Shown one piece after another: positions 1-8,950 of a stretch of DNA of 64,000 nucleotides. The stretch comes from Fretibacterium sp. OH1220_COT-178. GTDB taxonomy: Bacteria; Synergistota; Synergistia; Synergistales; Aminobacteriaceae. The DNA is taken from contig NZ_RQYL01000007.1 in assembly GCF_003860125.1 (NCBI RefSeq), positions 1 through 64,000 on the forward strand, written 5' to 3'. Numbering within the stretch: the first letter of the stretch is position 1; each line of letters opens with the position of its first letter. A program made the position numbers and the translations under genes. The notes under the pieces were generated by a model. That model saw only the letters and a list, made by a program, of their open reading frames with translations, was not told the DNA's origin and made no database searches.

Positions 1-36
1 CAATGCAACTTGAGCAGGAAGCAAGGGCGGGGGGGG

Positions 37-91
37 ATGACATTTTCTCTGTCCCATTTCACCCTTTCAACCATGACATTTTCTCTGTCCC
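37..91. repeat. two 19-bp direct repeats
   Basis: The 19-mer ATGACATTTTCTCTGTCCC occurs at 37-55 and again, identically, at 73-91, a period of 36 bp. Multiple short direct repeats of this kind are found at the ends of some insertion sequences (IS21-type ends are an example), so this could be the edge of an element lying left of the window. No transposase is visible, so the nature of the repeat is open. Confidence 0.6.
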
Positions 92-148
92 TTGACAGTT
101 ATATTTTCGCATCCCACGGCACCCGGATGGCTTGAAGAAACGACATGG

Positions 149-189
149 AAAATCGGGCGGTCCCTCATTGGAAGGGACCGCCCGATTTT
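149..189 (-). terminator. terminator of the dpp operon
   Basis: A perfect 16-bp stem (149-164 with 174-189) closes a 9-base loop, and the minus-strand copy ends in TTTT. It lies just past the stop codon of the solute-binding protein gene and should end the minus-strand operon that starts near 8000. Confidence 0.85.
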
Positions 190-209
190 CACCGCTGCAA
201 TTTTGTCGC

Positions 210-1730
210 CTACTGCTCGACGTAAACCTGGTCCAGACGATTGATCAGTCCGCGGTAGAGGTCGTCCGCCCCCTTCACGCTCTTGCCCTTCGCGTAGGGG
301 AAGTCGGGCGTAGTGAGATACACCCAGGCCGTGAGTTCGTTGATCCTGTTCCAGAGCTGCGTGTAGATCGCCTCTCGTTCCGGGCCGTCGGGCGTCACCT
401 TGCCCTTGTCGATCAGCTCGTCGACCTGAGCGTCCTTCAGCCAGACGCGGTTCGAGGGCCCCGCGTTCTTGGAGTGGAAGGGGCCACCGATCCAGTTGTC
501 GGGATCGGGGTTCGCGTCGGAGGCGGCCCAGCCGATGATGAAGGAGGCCAGTTCGCCGGACTTGAGCCGCTCCAGGAACGTCCCCCACTCGAGGATCTGG
601 ACCTCCACCTGGATCCCCACCTCGGCGAGCTGCGCCTGGATGATGGTGGCGCTGTCGATCCGCTCCTTGCGGTCGTTCGTCCAGATCGTCATCGTATAGT
701 CCTTGGGGAAACCGGCCTCCTCGAGCAGGGCCTTGGCCCCCTCGGGGTCGTACTTGAAGGGTTCCGGATTGCTCGGATAGTAAAGGTGCTTGGGCAGGAA
801 GGGTCCCTGAGGAACCACGGCGTAGCCGTCGTAGACGACCTCGTTGAGCCCCTCCTTGTCGATGGCCATCCCGATCGCCTTGCGGACCCTGGGGTCGTCG
901 AAGGGCTTTTTCTGCGTATGGAGCCCCAGATAGGTGATGTTCATCCCGGGCGTCAGGACCACGTCGACCTTCTTCTCCTCCTGCATACGTTTGACGTCCG
1001 TGTAGGGGACGTTGTAGATCAGGTCCACGTTGCCCGTCTCGAGCTCGATGACCCGGCTGTTCGACTCCGGGATGCAGCGGAAGGTCAGCGTCTTGGCCTT
1101 GGCCTTCTCCCCCCAGTAGTCCTCGAAACGCTCCATCACCGTCCGGTCTCCCTTGACCATGCTGACGAACTTGAAGGGGCCGGTGCCGATCGGGGCGTTG
1201 CCGTAATTCTTTCCGGCCTCCTCAACGGCCTTCTTGTTCATGATGTAGGCCGAAGAGTGCGAGAGGTTCCCCAGAAACGCCGTCATGGGAACCCGGGAGC
1301 GGACGAGCAGCGTATAATCGTCGATCTTCTCGAACCCATTGGGGTCGATGTTGTCCCCATAGGTCTTGACCGGCGCCGAGCTGGGGAGCGTCATGCGGTG
1401 CAGGGAGAAGATGACGTCGTCCGCCTTCAACTCCTCGCCGTTGTGGAACTTGACGCCCTTGCGGAGCTTGAACTTGTAGGTGAGCGGGTCGACCTGCTCC
1501 CACGACTCGGCGAGAACGGGGGCCATGCTCTTGTCCTTGCGGATCTCGAGCAGCGGTTCGTAGAGCTGAATCAGCGCGCTGCTCGAGGACGTATCGTTGG
1601 TCCCCTGGGGGTCCAAGGACTTCGCATCGGACGACATCCCCACGGTCAGGGTCTCCTTGATTGCGGCAAACCCCGGAGCGCAAAAGGCCAAAACCGAAAC
1701 CAGAACGAACAGAACTGCCAATTTCCTCAC
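210..1730 (-). CDS. peptide/nickel-type ABC solute-binding protein
   Basis: Extracytoplasmic substrate-binding protein of the SBP family 5 (DppA/OppA type), 506 aa, feeding the DppBCDF importer encoded upstream. I chose a GTG start at 1730 because AAGGGGAG lies 7 bases before it; an ATG at 1754 overlaps that ribosome site. From the GTG the product opens with a basic end and a hydrophobic core, with a likely signal-peptidase cut after about residue 22 (FAA). The mature part has the family pattern: LAESWEQVDPLTYKFKLRKG near the start, then KVSMVKGDRTV-like ligand-lobe sequence and DPRVRKAIGMAIDK in the middle. It is the last gene of its operon, which is an unusual place for a binding protein. 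Together with the N-acyl-D-amino-acid deacylase next door, the ligand may be a D-residue-containing peptide or acyl amino acid (inference). Confidence 0.9.
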   Translation of the reverse strand: MRKLAVLFVLVSVLAFCAPGFAAIKETLTVGMSSDAKSLDPQGTNDTSSSSALIQLYEPLLEIRKDKSMAPVLAESWEQVDPLTYKFKLRKGVKFHNGEELKADDVIFSLHRMTLPSSAPVKTYGDNIDPNGFEKIDDYTLLVRSRVPMTAFLGNLSHSSAYIMNKKAVEEAGKNYGNAPIGTGPFKFVSMVKGDRTVMERFEDYWGEKAKAKTLTFRCIPESNSRVIELETGNVDLIYNVPYTDVKRMQEEKKVDVVLTPGMNITYLGLHTQKKPFDDPRVRKAIGMAIDKEGLNEVVYDGYAVVPQGPFLPKHLYYPSNPEPFKYDPEGAKALLEEAGFPKDYTMTIWTNDRKERIDSATIIQAQLAEVGIQVEVQILEWGTFLERLKSGELASFIIGWAASDANPDPDNWIGGPFHSKNAGPSNRVWLKDAQVDELIDKGKVTPDGPEREAIYTQLWNRINELTAWVYLTTPDFPYAKGKSVKGADDLYRGLINRLDQVYVEQ

Positions 1731-1842
1731 ACTAAAACACTCCCCTTTCCTCATTTACGAACCCTCCGAAAAACTTCCCTGCCGTCAGCCATCCTCCGCT
1801 TGTCCTCCACCTCCCCGCCGTCGGGGGTCATCCTCTCCCCGG

Positions 1843-3417
1843 TCACTGAAACCTCAGCAGCCCTCCCGCCCGGTCGGCGGTCAGGAGGTTGTCCTCGCAG
1901 GCCAGGACCCCGGCCACCCAGACCTTGTCTATCCCCAAAGGCGGGGCCAGGGGCTCTTTGTGCGTGCTCCCGTCCAGGACCGTATCGGGATCGAAGAGGA
2001 CCATGTCCGCGTCCATTCCCGGGCGCAGGACCCCCTTCCTCCCGAGCCCCAGCCGAGCGGCCGGGAGGGAGGTCATCTTGCGCACCGCCTCCTCGAGCCG
2101 CAAAACCTTCAGTTCTCTGACGTAACGTCCCAAGACCCTGGGGAAGGTGCCCGCCGAGCGTGGATGGCAAAGACGGCCCGGAGCCGGATGCGATCCGTCC
2201 GACCCCACCATGACCAGCGGATGCACCATCACGTTCCGAACGTCCTGTTCGTCCAGGGTAAAGAAACAGGCGGCATCGTTGCCCTCGTTTCGGTAGATGA
2301 TCTCCAAAGCGGCGTCGACCTCGTCCAGCCCCATCGCCTCCGCGGCCTCCCTCAGCGACAGCCCTCGGAACTGCGGCGTCATGGGAACGTCCATCAACAG
2401 GATGCCCCGCTCGATGGCGGCGGTGCAGCGCGTCCATTCCCGCATCTCCTGCGCGGCCTCCCGGCGTCTCCTTTCGTCGCCCAGGGCGTCCAGCAGCCCC
2501 TCCAGCCCTCCGCTGTGCAGGTGATTGGGGATGAGGATCCTGAGGGTCGTGGAGGAGGCGGTGTAGGGGTACTGGTCGACGGTGACGTCGATCCCCTCGG
2601 CGCGGGCTCCATCGATGATCGAGAAAAGGTGCTCCGCCATATCGGGACGATCCGCGGCCTTCGCCTTGAGATGGACGACCTGGACCGGGATGCCGTTGAC
2701 GCGCCCGACGTTCAGGGTCGCCCTGACGGATTCCGGAGATCCGGCGGCCTGATTGCGCATATGGGAAAGGTAGAGCCCACGTTTGTCGGCGAGGCCCCCC
2801 GCGACGTATTCGATCTCCTCGTCCGAGGAGAAGAACCCCGGGGGATACCCCAGTCCGCTCGTCATTCCGAAGGCACCGGCATCGACGGCCTCCCGGGCGA
2901 GACCCCGCATGGCATCGAGCTCGGCGCGCGATGGGGTCCTGTCCTCGAAGCCCATGACCGCCAATCGGATCGTCCCCTGCCCGACAAAGGCCCCCACGTT
3001 CAAACCCAACGGAAGGGCCGCCAGACGGTCGAGCCAGTCCGCGAAGCTCCGCCAGCTCCAATCCGTCTCCCCCCCGGTCCGGAGAAAACCGCAGTACCGG
3101 TCGAGCAGGGGGACCGTCCCGTCGGTCACCGGTGCGGGGCTGAGCCCGCACTGCCCCACCATGATGGTGGTGACGCCCTGGCGCAGGGAGATCCCGCCCG
3201 AGGGGTCCCTCAGCAGGTCGAAGTCCGCATGATTGTGGATATCGATGAACCCGGGGGCCAGGACCCTGCCCCGGGCGTCGATCTCGCGGGCTGCAGCGCC
3301 CTCCGGGACGCGCCCGATGACGGCGATCCGGCCGTCCGAGACGGCGAGGTCCGCGGCGAAGAAACCGGCCCCGGTCCCATCGACGATACGGGCGTTGCGC
3401 ACTACAAAATCCAGCAT
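1843..3417 (-). CDS. N-acyl-D-amino-acid deacylase (D-aminoacylase family)
   Basis: Zinc amidohydrolase that hydrolyses N-acyl-D-amino acids to a D-amino acid and a carboxylate, acting in the cytoplasm. The 524-aa product has the composite beta-domain start (FVVRNARIVDGTG), the metal motif GFIDIHNHADFD (His61, His63), the family cysteine in VGQCGLSP (Cys90), later His residues in LSHMRNQ and VVHLKAK, YPYTASSTT, and the aspartate loop GSDGSHPAPGR. These match the residues known for D-aminoacylases. The ATG at 3417 is preceded by GGGAGG; a longer reading from 3501 runs back into the upstream gene and lacks a ribosome site. It sits between a dpp-type importer and its binding protein in one operon, so it probably processes what that importer brings in. 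Related N-acyl-D-glutamate or D-aspartate deacylases cannot be told apart here. Confidence 0.87.
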   Translation of the reverse strand: MLDFVVRNARIVDGTGAGFFAADLAVSDGRIAVIGRVPEGAAAREIDARGRVLAPGFIDIHNHADFDLLRDPSGGISLRQGVTTIMVGQCGLSPAPVTDGTVPLLDRYCGFLRTGGETDWSWRSFADWLDRLAALPLGLNVGAFVGQGTIRLAVMGFEDRTPSRAELDAMRGLAREAVDAGAFGMTSGLGYPPGFFSSDEEIEYVAGGLADKRGLYLSHMRNQAAGSPESVRATLNVGRVNGIPVQVVHLKAKAADRPDMAEHLFSIIDGARAEGIDVTVDQYPYTASSTTLRILIPNHLHSGGLEGLLDALGDERRRREAAQEMREWTRCTAAIERGILLMDVPMTPQFRGLSLREAAEAMGLDEVDAALEIIYRNEGNDAACFFTLDEQDVRNVMVHPLVMVGSDGSHPAPGRLCHPRSAGTFPRVLGRYVRELKVLRLEEAVRKMTSLPAARLGLGRKGVLRPGMDADMVLFDPDTVLDGSTHKEPLAPPLGIDKVWVAGVLACEDNLLTADRAGGLLRFQ

Positions 3418-3427
3418 GTTTCCTCCC

Positions 3428-4048
3428 TCACGATCTCGAGGTCCCCGCCGCCCGGAGGCGCTCCCCGACGAACGCACGGGCCTGACCGAGGGTCCCCGCA
3501 TCCGGACAATAGACGCGCATCAGCACGCCACGCCGCCCCCGCAGCAACAGGACGTTCATCGCCTCCAACGACTGCACTTCGTGAACGTCCCCCCACGCTA
3601 CCCGTTTGACGACGCTGCGCAGCGGGTCCGATACGTCCTCGATCGGGTAGCCCCTCCATCTCGGAAACGCGGCACGCCCCAAGGGCACGGGGCTGACGCG
3701 CAGGTTCTCGCAGTACGCCTCCCCCTCCTCCAAACGATAGAGGGCCGCGTAGCGGTTTCTCTGGATCAACAGCGCCGCAAGGGCAAAGACGGCCGCAAAA
3801 ATGAGCGTCACATAGCCCGATACCCAGGCCGCGCCGGTGAGGTGCGTGCGGTCCAGATAGCCCCCGAACCAGAGCTGAAGGGCCATGAGGATGACCGCCA
3901 TCAGCCCCCAGGCGATGCAGAGCACCAGGAGCACATCCAGGAGGATCAGGGGATTCGTGGCGATGGGAACGCCGACGAACCAGCGCAACACCCTCGGCCG
4001 GGCCGTCCGGCCGGATCCTCCGCGATCAGACGCCGAGGGACGCTCCAA
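3428..4048 (-). CDS. hypothetical membrane protein in dpp operon
   Basis: 206 aa, not recognised. It has a basic, probably disordered first 20 residues, then hydrophobic stretches at about 24-60 (NPLILLDVLLVLCIAWGL and VILMALQLWF) and 75-95, giving two or three membrane segments, followed by a soluble C-terminal half resembling a small PH-like or ligand-sensing domain (EEGEAYCENLRV, WGDVHEVQSLEAMNVLLLRG). Its start overlaps the end of the upstream ATPase gene by about 23 bp, and the deacylase gene follows after 10 bp, so it is translationally embedded in the operon. A role in the transport unit is implied only by position. Confidence 0.7.
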   Translation of the reverse strand: MERPSASDRGGSGRTARPRVLRWFVGVPIATNPLILLDVLLVLCIAWGLMAVILMALQLWFGGYLDRTHLTGAAWVSGYVTLIFAAVFALAALLIQRNRYAALYRLEEGEAYCENLRVSPVPLGRAAFPRWRGYPIEDVSDPLRSVVKRVAWGDVHEVQSLEAMNVLLLRGRRGVLMRVYCPDAGTLGQARAFVGERLRAAGTSRS

Positions 4049-5029
4049 GACCGTTCTCCCTCGGGAAGTGACAGGCCACGAGGTGTCCGTCCTCCTTGGG
4101 CTCCAGCGGAGGTTCCACCTCCGTACAAATCTCCTGACGACAGAAGCAGCGTCCCGCGAAACGACAGCCCGACGGGGGCGAGATCGGAGAGGGCACGTCC
4201 CCCTCGAGTATGATCCTGCGCGGAGGACCGCTCCTCACCCGGGCCACGGGAACGGCCGAGAGGAGCGCCTGCGTGTAGGGGTGCATCGGGTTCTTGAAAA
4301 GCGTGATGTTGTCCGTCATCTCCACGATCTTGCCGAGGTACATCACCGCCACCCGATCGGAGACGTAGCGGACCACACTCAGGTCGTGGGAAATGAAGAG
4401 ATAGGTAAAGCCCCGCTCCTTCCTCAGGTCGCCCAACAGGTTCAGTATCTGCGCCTGAATGCAGACATCGAGCGCCGAAACGGGCTCGTCCAGGACGATG
4501 AACTCGGGGTCCAGCGCCAGAGCGCGGGCGATGCCGATGCGCTGGCGCCTGCCCCCGTCCAGTTCGTGAGGATAGGAGGTACAGAGCCGCTCGGACAGGC
4601 CGACGGTGTCCATCATCTCCTTCACGCGCCTGTCGATGGAACCGCGCCCGCCGGGAAGGCCGTTGATGACCATGGGCTCCGCGATCAGCTGCGAGACGGA
4701 CATCCTGGGGTTCAGAGAGGAGAAAGGATCCTGAAAGACGATCTGGACCTTCTTCCGAAACTCGGCCTTCTGCGCGGAACCGTATTTCAGGGTGTCCTCG
4801 CCCTGGTACAGGATCTCGCCGCCCGTCGCGGGGATCAGTCCGATCACGACGCGCCCCAGCGTCGACTTGCCGCATCCGGACTCCCCGACGAGCCCCAGAG
4901 TCTTCCCCCGGGGAATCCCGAACGAGACGTCATCCACCGCCTTCAGAGTTCCCTTGCGGACCTCGAAATACTTCTTCAGATTCCGGATCTCCAGGAACGT
5001 CCTCTCATCCGCCGTATTCTTGACTGCCG

Positions 5030-5033
<4 letters not shown>
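4026..5033 (-). CDS. dppF: dipeptide/oligopeptide ABC transporter ATPase (DppF/OppF)
   Basis: Cytoplasmic ATPase that powers peptide import, the second of the paired ATPases. The 335-aa product shows Walker A GESGCGKST, a Q-loop in FQDPFSSLNPRMSV, a Walker B region ILDEPVSALDV-like (FIVLDEPVSALDV), the switch histidine in LFISHDLSVV, and the C-terminal oligopeptide-binding extension with CRFAGRCFCRQEIC cysteines that in DppF/OppF proteins bind an Fe-S cluster. The ABC signature reads ELDGGRRQRIGIARAL rather than LSGGQ..., with D replacing the usual Ser, which is odd but does not exclude function. Start ATG at 5033 overlaps the stop of the upstream dppD by 4 bp (ATGA), which is typical of translational coupling. 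Confidence 0.92.
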
Positions 5034-6082
<1,049 letters not shown>

Positions 6083-6087
6083 ACTCT

Positions 6088-6942
6088 CTACCTCTTTTGC
6101 TTGGGGTCGAGGGCATCGCGCAGCCCGTCCCCGATAAAATTCAAAGCGATGATCGTGACGACGATCGCGATCCCCGGGAAGAGGCTGAGGTAGGCGCTGC
6201 CCCTGAGATAGCCCCTGGCACTGGAGAGCATACCCCCCCATTCCGGATAGGGAGGCTGAATCCCCAGCCCGATGAAGCTGAGGCTCGCGGCGGACAGAAT
6301 CGCGTTGGCGACGCGCAGCGTGGACTGGACGATCAGGGGCGCGCAACAGTTCGGAAGGATGTGCGTGAGGATGATCCTGAGGTCGCTGGCCCCCATGGCC
6401 CGGGCCGCCTCGACGAACTCCATCTCCTTGACGGACAGGACCGAGGCCCGCAGCAGCCGCGCAAAGGTCGGGACCGAGGAGATCCCCACGGCGATCATCA
6501 GGTTGAACAGCCCCGGCCCGAGCGCCGCCGATATCGCGATGGCGAGCAGGGTCGTGGGAATGGAAAGCTGAATGTCCATGACGCGCATGACCACGTGGTC
6601 GAGCCTGCCGCCGTAGAAGCCCGCGACGGCCCCCAGCGCGCCGCCCAACAGGAGGGATATCGACACCGCCACCAGCCCCACCTGCAGGGAGACGCGGGCG
6701 CCATAGATCAGCCGGCTGAGGACATCGCGCCCAAACTCGTCCGTCCCCAGCCAATGGGCCGCACTGGGCGCGGCCAGCCTCTCCCTGAGGTTCTGTTTCG
6801 CATAGTCGTAGGGCGCGATCACGTCCGCAAAAAGGGCGGAGAAGATCAGAAACCCCAGGATGACGAGCCCCAGGACGGCCAGTCGGTTGCGCCGCAGCCG
6901 CACGAGGGTCAGTCTCAGCATGCTGTTCTTCTTCAGCAACAT
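6088..6942 (-). CDS. dppC: dipeptide/oligopeptide ABC transporter permease (DppC/OppC)
   Basis: Inner-membrane permease of 284 aa with about six membrane segments. After a short basic N-terminus the first segment is LAVLGLVILGFLIFSALFADVI; the OppC-type periplasmic motif HWLGTDEFGRDVLSRLIYGA follows, and the coupling EAA loop reads EAARAMGASDLRIILTHILPN. I start it at the ATG at 6942, preceded by AGGGGGCACGAGA; another ATG lies 7 codons later. It follows dppB after 11 bp. Confidence 0.93.
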   Translation of the reverse strand: MLLKKNSMLRLTLVRLRRNRLAVLGLVILGFLIFSALFADVIAPYDYAKQNLRERLAAPSAAHWLGTDEFGRDVLSRLIYGARVSLQVGLVAVSISLLLGGALGAVAGFYGGRLDHVVMRVMDIQLSIPTTLLAIAISAALGPGLFNLMIAVGISSVPTFARLLRASVLSVKEMEFVEAARAMGASDLRIILTHILPNCCAPLIVQSTLRVANAILSAASLSFIGLGIQPPYPEWGGMLSSARGYLRGSAYLSLFPGIAIVVTIIALNFIGDGLRDALDPKQKR

Positions 6943-6953
6943 TCTCGTGCCCC

Positions 6954-7883
6954 CTATCGGTACTGGGCCCGGATCCGCGGATCGACCCAGGCGTAAAGAA
7001 GGTCCACAGCCAGATTCATCAGGCAGAAGACCAAGGCGATATAGAGCACGCCCCCCTGAACGACCGGGTAGTCCCGCATCTTGATGGAGTTGACCATCAG
7101 GCGCCCCACACCGGGGATCGAGAACACCGTCTCGGTGAGGATGCCCCCTCCGAGCAGCGCCCCAAACTGCATGCCGATGATCGTGATGATCGGGATCAGG
7201 GCATTGGGCAGGGCGTGCTTGAAGATCACCTTGAGCTCGGACTGCCCCTTCGCACGGGCGGTACGGATGTAGTCGGCCTTGATGACCTCCAGCATGCTGG
7301 AGCGCGTCATGCGCGTGATGATGGCGAGGCTGCCGCCCGAGAGGGTGAAGACGGGCATGACCATCTCGTCGAACGTCGTGAAGCCGGACGGGGGCAGCCA
7401 GCCCAGATGGACGGAAAAGAGGAGGATCAGGAGGATTCCGAGCCAGAAGTTCGGCATCGCCACCCCGATGAGGGCCAGGACCATGGTGACGGAATCGAAG
7501 AGCGAGTACTGCCTGACGGCGCAGATGATACCGAAGGGAATCCCGACCAAAACGCCGAGCAGCACGGCGTAGAAGGCCAGCCGGAGCGTGATGGGGAAAC
7601 GATTCATCAACTCCTCCGTGACGGGGTTCTTGGTGACGTAGGACGTTCCGAAGTCGCCCTTCACAAACCCGTTGTAGAAATAGCGGGAGAACTGGACCAG
7701 AAAGGGCTCGTCGAGCCCGTGGTTCTTCCGGAACTGCTCGACGGCCTCGGGAGGGGCGTCCTCGCCCAGGGCCATGCGCGCCGGATCCCCGGGCGTGATG
7801 TAGAGCAGCGTGAAGATGATGAAGGCGACCCCCAGAATGACCGGTACGAGCATCAAGGTTCTGTGCAGCACGTATCTGAGCAT
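6954..7883 (-). CDS. dppB: dipeptide/oligopeptide ABC transporter permease (DppB/OppB)
   Basis: First gene of the operon and the other half of the membrane channel, 309 aa. The first segment is LVPVILGVAFIIFTLLYITPGDPA, which carries the OppB hallmark PGDPA, and the EAA loop is RTARAKGQSELKVIFKHALPNALIP. It ends with the family C-terminus AWVDPRIRAQYR. The ATG at 7883 is preceded by GAGGGGGAACATC, and a promoter candidate lies about 120 bp upstream (8006-8035). Confidence 0.93.
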   Translation of the reverse strand: MLRYVLHRTLMLVPVILGVAFIIFTLLYITPGDPARMALGEDAPPEAVEQFRKNHGLDEPFLVQFSRYFYNGFVKGDFGTSYVTKNPVTEELMNRFPITLRLAFYAVLLGVLVGIPFGIICAVRQYSLFDSVTMVLALIGVAMPNFWLGILLILLFSVHLGWLPPSGFTTFDEMVMPVFTLSGGSLAIITRMTRSSMLEVIKADYIRTARAKGQSELKVIFKHALPNALIPIITIIGMQFGALLGGGILTETVFSIPGVGRLMVNSIKMRDYPVVQGGVLYIALVFCLMNLAVDLLYAWVDPRIRAQYR

Positions 7884-8005
7884 GATGTTCCCCCTCTTGG
7901 ATCGGTTGAGGTCCCCGCCAAGGCCTGCAAGGACCGGTTGGTTCGTTTTGGAATGGCTTTGGAACGAAAGGGCGTACGCGCCGTTTCGGATGTTTCCCCG
8001 CTCCC

Positions 8006-8035
8006 ATTATGGCACGGCACGAAAGCTCTTGGCAA
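8006..8035 (-). promoter_or_regulatory. promoter candidate for the dpp operon
   Basis: On the minus strand TTGCCA (8035-8030) and CATAAT (8011-8006) are separated by 18 bp and lie upstream of dppB. It matches the sigma70 pattern in 5 of 6 positions in each box or close to it. Confidence 0.55.
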
Positions 8036-8065
8036 GCTCCCGCCCCAATCAAACCACCGGATACG

Positions 8066-8106
8066 AAAAGGCCGGGGACCGCACCCCGAAGGGCGAGCCC
8101 CCGGCC
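8066..8106 (-). terminator. terminator after the creatininase gene
   Basis: The arms GGCCGGGG and CCCCGGCC (8099-8106 with 8070-8077) form an 8-bp GC stem, and the minus-strand transcript then reads TTTTC. It lies directly past the stop of the creatininase-family gene. Confidence 0.65.
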
Positions 8107-8116
8107 GGCGTATGCC

Positions 8117-8905
8117 TCAGCCTCCCCGGCGGCCGACGCTCAAATCGAGCCCGGCAAATTCCCTGACGAACCGAACCGTGTAATCGACGACGGCCTCGAG
8201 GATCTCCCCCCCCACCTTCTCGTCCGCCCGGGCGGGGCTGTCGCCGTAGCCCGCATCCCCGGACGGAATGGAATCGACCACGTCGCGCACCATCTTCACC
8301 GTCGCTCCCTCGAACTCGACGCTGTGAATATGGACGTTCCTCAGGCGCTCGCTGAAATGGGCGACCTCGCTCGCGAAGCAATCGCCGGGGTGGACCCAGT
8401 CGGGGCGGACCGCCATGGCCACGGCGGCCTCGATTCCCCCCCCATGTCCGCACATCCATTCCTGCCTCATCTGGCCGCAGAGCACCCACCAATCGATCTC
8501 CGCCGCCTGGCCGCCCTGTTTGTACAGGTAAAGGGAGGCGGTGTCGATGGCGGCGACGTTGCCCCCATGCCCGTTCAGAAAGAGAAGGCGTCGCACCCCG
8601 CAGCTCAGCACGGCGTCAACGCAGCCCTTCAGAACGGCACAGAGCGCCTCGTAGCCGATATCGACCGACCCCGGAAAATTCTTGAGCGCCGGCGTGACGC
8701 CATAGGGCATCGTCGGCAGCACCAGAACCTCGTCCGGCATCCTGGCCTCGATCCGGGCCGCCATCGCGTCGGGAATGATGGCGTCCGTCGCGAGCGGCCC
8801 GATGGGACCGTGCTCCTCGAGGCTTCCCAGGGGAAGGATCGCGACGAGACCCTCCCGCGACCTCAGTTCCTGGGCCTTCTTCCACGTCAATGCTCCCAAG
8901 TACAC
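8117..8905 (-). CDS. creatininase family amidohydrolase
   Basis: 262-aa metal-dependent hydrolase of the creatininase / MftE fold, which opens cyclic or linear amide bonds. Metal-binding pattern seen: GSLEEHGPIGPLATDAIIP near residue 28 (Glu, His, Asp), FLNGHGGN near residue 113, and HGGGIEAAVAMAVRP near residue 155, all in family order. The start is GTG at 8905, with AAAGGAAG 8 bases upstream. It is the last gene of a four-gene minus-strand operon with a symporter and a peptidase, so it most likely acts on the imported solute or its breakdown product. True creatininase cannot be separated from other members (formamide, hydantoin or pterin-related hydrolases) by sequence alone. Confidence 0.83.
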   Translation of the reverse strand: MYLGALTWKKAQELRSREGLVAILPLGSLEEHGPIGPLATDAIIPDAMAARIEARMPDEVLVLPTMPYGVTPALKNFPGSVDIGYEALCAVLKGCVDAVLSCGVRRLLFLNGHGGNVAAIDTASLYLYKQGGQAAEIDWWVLCGQMRQEWMCGHGGGIEAAVAMAVRPDWVHPGDCFASEVAHFSERLRNVHIHSVEFEGATVKMVRDVVDSIPSGDAGYGDSPARADEKVGGEILEAVVDYTVRFVREFAGLDLSVGRRGG

Positions 8906-8950
8906 CGTTACCGCTTCCTTTCGTCGTTCGAGATGCCGCCCCGGACGTCC

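Noticed and set aside
132-2120. Long plus-strand open frame opposite the binding protein and deacylase
   Set aside because: It runs antisense to two well-supported genes, has no ribosome site or family features, and comes from the third-position GC bias.
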